From Acidobacteria bacterium UBA6911 (GTDB lineage Bacteria; Acidobacteriota; UBA6911): DNA of 9,197 bases. Position numbers and translations under genes: made by a program. Location: the NCBI GenBank assembly GCA_002451015.1, contig DKBB01000207.1, positions 11,838-21,034 of the forward strand, given 5' to 3'. This document shows positions 8,001 to 9,197 of this stretch, in pieces (position 1 is the first letter of the stretch; each line of letters starts with the position of its first letter). Below the pieces are notes generated by a model, which saw only the letters and a program-made list of their open reading frames with translations, was not told the origin of the DNA and did not search any database.

Positions 8001-8117
8001 TTTGTGGCCATGGCGGTGACGATCGTATTCGGTCTTGGTTTCGCCACTTTCCTCACCCTGCTCATTGTCCCGACCCTCTATGCGATTTTCTTCCGAATTC
8101 GCAGAGCCGGGAACTGA
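5070..8117 (+). CDS. RND-family efflux permease (AcrB/HAE1-like inner-membrane proton antiporter)
   Basis: This is the energised inner-membrane pump of the tripartite system; family members export drugs, detergents, solvents or lipophilic compounds in exchange for protons. It is 1015 aa, the normal length. TM1 lies near residues 12-30, a large periplasmic porter loop runs to about 335, TM2-6 lie near 338-487, TM7 near 525-545, a second periplasmic loop runs to about 860, and TM8-12 lie near 862-1010. The TM4 motif reads GMLVDNAIVV: Asp402 matches AcrB Asp407, but Asn403 replaces the second Asp (AcrB Asp408). The TM10 lysine is kept (Lys924 in GMLIKNSIV, AcrB Lys940), as is an Arg in the SRMRPVLM segment (Arg956, near AcrB Arg971). 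A single acidic TM4 residue also occurs in other RND groups such as CusA-type metal pumps, but the long charged metal-relay features were not recognised, so I favour an HAE1-type organic-substrate pump. It starts by overlap with the adaptor and is followed by a strong terminator, making it the last gene of the operon. The substrate cannot be read from sequence. Confidence 0.95.
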   Translation: MNLAEFSFNRKTTVYVITILLFVGGLVSFQGLGRLEDPEFTIKLAVVFTRYPGASAYQVELEVTEVLEEAIQAMGQRYEVRSLSKPGLSIIYAEMQDRYDKETLPQVWDELRRKVGDAQGQLPPGAGPSVVNDDYGDVYGVFLTITGDGYSYAEMLEYAKTLKRELLVVQDVAKVAFWGAVEEAVYIEMSRSKMSQLGISPREAFATLGQQNAVNNSGRFKIGKEYIRFTPTGEFKSVREMEDLLIRGGPSDSLIYLKDVATIRRGFQEPPTQILLYNGEPAIGLGISTVAGGNVVVMGEAVRQRLAELEDRRPVGMELGVISFQSDDVTKAINGFNINLLEAVAIVLVILWIFMGWRSAVLIGGILLITIISTFVFMGIYEINLQRISLGALIIALGMLVDNAIVVTEGILIKSQAGMSRKEAAIKTVAESSWPLLGATVVAILAFAAIGVSQDSTGEFCRALFQVILFSLLLSWVFAVTVTPLVGARLLRTESSDTATDPYAGKLYQRYRKVLEFCVDRRWLTVAIAVVLFFASLIGFGYVDQSFFPESTRNQFYVDFWLPEGTHIRETEAQVRELAEWVRNLEGVNSTATFVGGGALRFMLTYTPEDLNSAFGHIIISVDNYRIVDELGPKIVDHIKSDYPDAIGWYKKFVVGPGLATKVEARFRGPDADVLRNLQAQAEDIFRNDPDAVDISTDWRQRVKVLQPIYDETPARLAGVTRPDLSSALLMSYDGVMVGLYREEDDLLPILARAPEEERDAIEDVRSLQVWASGTNRAIPLDQVITGFETVMEDQIISRINRMRAIKVRCNPSHGLTAEVLRQRLDARLREEIELPTGYALDWAGEYEKQQRANKALNSKIPPTFMLMVLVVILLFDRLKQPIIIYLTLPLALIGVTVGLLVTGQPFGFMALLGFLSLSGMLIKNSIVLIDATDGNIREGMDPYESVILAGVSRMRPVLMAALTTMLGMIPLFQDAFFVAMAVTIVFGLGFATFLTLLIVPTLYAIFFRIRRAGN

Positions 8118-8133
8118 GACTTTTACAGTATCG

Positions 8134-8162
8134 AGGGGCGAATTCCAACTTCGCCCCTTTTT
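8134..8162 (+). terminator. Rho-independent terminator of the efflux operon
   Basis: A perfect 9-bp stem AGGGGCGAA (8134-8142) / TTCGCCCCT (8150-8158) with a 7-base loop is followed by a T-run through 8162. It starts 17 bases after the permease stop codon and is a textbook intrinsic terminator. Confidence 0.92.
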
Positions 8163-8313
8163 GCCTTCCTGCCTGATCGACTTCCTGAATATGTTTGTAA
8201 AAAATCGGCTTAGAGTGAAAAAAAAGGCCATGAAATATCGCTCCAAGGGCTCAAAATGGACGCTAAAATCAGGATAAGTCCAATTACTGCAATAATAAGT
8301 TTGATCCGACCCT

Positions 8314-8347
8314 AAATAAAAAAATGAGCCGCTTTTTTGTTTTTTTT
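8314..8347. repeat. A-tract/T-tract imperfect inverted repeat in an AT-rich spacer
   Basis: A run of seven A (8318-8324, preceded by AAAT) faces T6-G-T8 (8333-8347) across the short core TGAGCCGC. In RNA it could form a weak, nearly all A-U hairpin followed by U residues, so it might be a weak terminator; as DNA the tracts could bend or act as an UP-like element for the next gene. The whole spacer from 8163 to 8380 is AT-rich and I see no gene or confident promoter in it. Confidence 0.35.
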
Positions 8348-8380
8348 CGCATTACTTGTTGAAGGGAAGGAACAAAGAAA

Positions 8381-8386
8381 GGGAGG
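8381..8386 (+). promoter_or_regulatory. Ribosome binding site GGGAGG
   Basis: A strong Shine-Dalgarno GGGAGG directly abuts the ATG at 8387 and lies 6 bases before the in-frame ATG at 8393. The spacing makes 8393 the likely start, two codons shorter than the longest reading. Confidence 0.75.
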
Positions 8387-8392
8387 ATGATA

Positions 8393-9070
8393 ATGAAAAA
8401 GGAGACTAAGCTGCACGTTCGTGAATATGGCGGAATCCTGGCTGGGGCCGAAAGAAAGGTATTGCTGTGGCTGGCCGCCCGTATGCCCCGTTGGGTGAAT
8501 TCAGATCACCTTACGCTGCTGGGTTTAACGTCCATGCTGCTGGCTGGCGCCAGTTTCTGGATTGCGGGCAGCCATAAACTGGCCTTAGTGGCGGTGGTAA
8601 TATTTTTAGCTCTTAACTGGTTTGGAGACAGCCTGGACGGCACCCTGGCCAGGTATCGCAATCAACAGAGACCCAAATACGGATACTACGTGGACCATGT
8701 CATCGACCTCATCGGTACGACGGCGCTGCTGGTCGGATTGGCTCTGTCCGGGTATATGAGCCCCATCATAGCGATGGGGATGTTGGGTGCGTTCCTTCTG
8801 GTGGAAGCGGAAGTGTACCTTGCCACCCACGTACGCCAGGTTTTCAAGCTGGGAATATTCGGCTTCGGACCGACGGAACTGCGGGTATTGCTGGCAGCGG
8901 GCGCACTGTACCTTCTGCACAATCCCTGGGTCCAGATCGGCGGATACGGCCCGTTTCTGCTCTTTGACGTCGGCGGCGTGATTGCCATCATCGGGATGGT
9001 CGCGGTGATGCTGTATTCGGCCGTTCGCAATACGCGCGCTCTCTATAAAGCCGAACCGATCCGGGCATAA
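8393..9070 (+). CDS. CDP-alcohol phosphatidyltransferase family membrane protein
   Basis: The family transfers a phosphatidyl or related group from a CDP-activated donor to an alcohol acceptor (glycerol phosphate, inositol, serine and others) at the inner membrane. The 225-aa protein has the complete catalytic signature D-x2-D-G-x2-A-R-x9-G-x3-D-x3-D at Asp79, Asp82, Gly83, Ala86, Arg87, Gly97, Asp101 and Asp105; the four Asp bind the metals and CDP. Hydrophobic segments lie near 41-59, 61-77, 105-120, 124-146, 163-176 and 187-210, as expected for a six-helix enzyme. An N-terminal amphipathic stretch (ERKVLLWLAARMPRW) precedes SDHLTLLGL, a typical family opening. The late GPTELRVLL segment is typical of a subfamily of uncertain acceptor. 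The next gene begins at most 16 bases after the stop, so the two are probably co-transcribed, perhaps for a membrane lipid or lipid-linked glycan. Which alcohol is used cannot be told. Confidence 0.92.
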   Translation: MKKETKLHVREYGGILAGAERKVLLWLAARMPRWVNSDHLTLLGLTSMLLAGASFWIAGSHKLALVAVVIFLALNWFGDSLDGTLARYRNQQRPKYGYYVDHVIDLIGTTALLVGLALSGYMSPIIAMGMLGAFLLVEAEVYLATHVRQVFKLGIFGFGPTELRVLLAAGALYLLHNPWVQIGGYGPFLLFDVGGVIAIIGMVAVMLYSAVRNTRALYKAEPIRA

Positions 9071-9086
9071 CATGAGGATGCAACGT

Positions 9087-9197
9087 ATGAGATTTTTACC
9101 TGTACCCAAATCCCCCTTATATCGATGGATCGCCTTCAATTCCGTCGGCGTAATGGGATTCCTGGTGCAAATGAGCACACTGTTTGTGCTGGTGAGT
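9087..9197 (+). CDS. GtrA-like membrane protein, 3' end missing
   Basis: The frame is open to the right edge and too short to judge fully. From ATG 9087 it reads MRFLPVPKSPLYRW, then AFNSVGVMGFLVQMSTLF, which resembles the first transmembrane helix of the GtrA family (R-W-x-x-F-x-x-V-G-x-x-G-x-x-V-Q pattern). GtrA-like proteins are small four-helix membrane proteins proposed to flip or handle polyprenyl-linked sugars for cell-surface glycans. In-frame ATGs also exist at 9072 and 9078; I prefer 9087 because AGGA (9075-9078) sits 8 bases upstream, though 9072, one base after the preceding stop, is possible. Pairing with a CDP-alcohol phosphatidyltransferase fits an envelope lipid or glycan locus. 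The assignment rests on about 37 residues. Confidence 0.6.
   Translation, partial: MRFLPVPKSPLYRWIAFNSVGVMGFLVQMSTLFVLVS

Noticed and set aside
8190..8276. A 28-codon very basic small open frame after the operon terminator
   Set aside because: No ribosome binding site, and the composition simply follows the AT-rich, A-tract spacer.
8301..8329. Possible promoter with TTGATC at 8301-8306 for the CDP-alcohol phosphatidyltransferase gene
   Set aside because: At a 17-base spacing the -10 position reads ATGAGC, which is a poor match.

Overview
The window looks like ordinary chromosomal DNA of a diderm (Gram-negative) bacterium. Two features suggest a Desulfobacterota ("Deltaproteobacteria")-like or related anaerobe: the DHH-DHHA1-CBS-CBS protein at the left edge, whose layout is familiar from polyA-polymerase-family fusion proteins of that group, and an outer-membrane factor carrying an ABC-type substrate-binding domain. 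This placement is an inference from protein style, with low to moderate confidence. All recognised genes are on the + strand.

Layout. Bases 1-969 are the 3' part of a DHH-family phosphoesterase with two CBS domains; its 5' end is outside the window. Bases 970-1320 are a non-coding, AT-richer gap with a short direct-repeat motif, the last copy of which abuts the next start codon. Bases 1321-8117 form a three-gene operon for a tripartite RND efflux pump: (i) a secreted protein fusing an N-terminal periplasmic ABC-type substrate-binding domain to a C-terminal TolC-type outer-membrane channel, (ii) a lipoprotein periplasmic adaptor with a long coiled-coil hairpin, and (iii) a 1015-residue inner-membrane RND permease whose start overlaps the adaptor stop (ATGA). 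A clear rho-independent terminator (8134-8162) closes the operon. Bases 8163-8392 are an AT-rich spacer with an A-tract/T-tract imperfect inverted repeat. Bases 8393-9070 encode a CDP-alcohol phosphatidyltransferase-family membrane enzyme, followed one to sixteen bases later by the start of a GtrA-like membrane protein cut by the right edge.

How the genes work together. The three pump proteins should span both membranes: the permease uses the proton gradient to take substrate from the periplasm or inner membrane, the adaptor bridges, and the TolC domain provides the outer-membrane exit. The unusual part is the solute-binding-like domain fused in front of the TolC domain, which would put a ligand-binding module on the periplasmic side of the exit duct. 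This is the most interesting item in the window. The last two genes look like the start of a separate lipid or surface-glycan transcription unit. No local regulator (TetR, MarR, two-component), RNA gene, mobile element or CRISPR array was seen.
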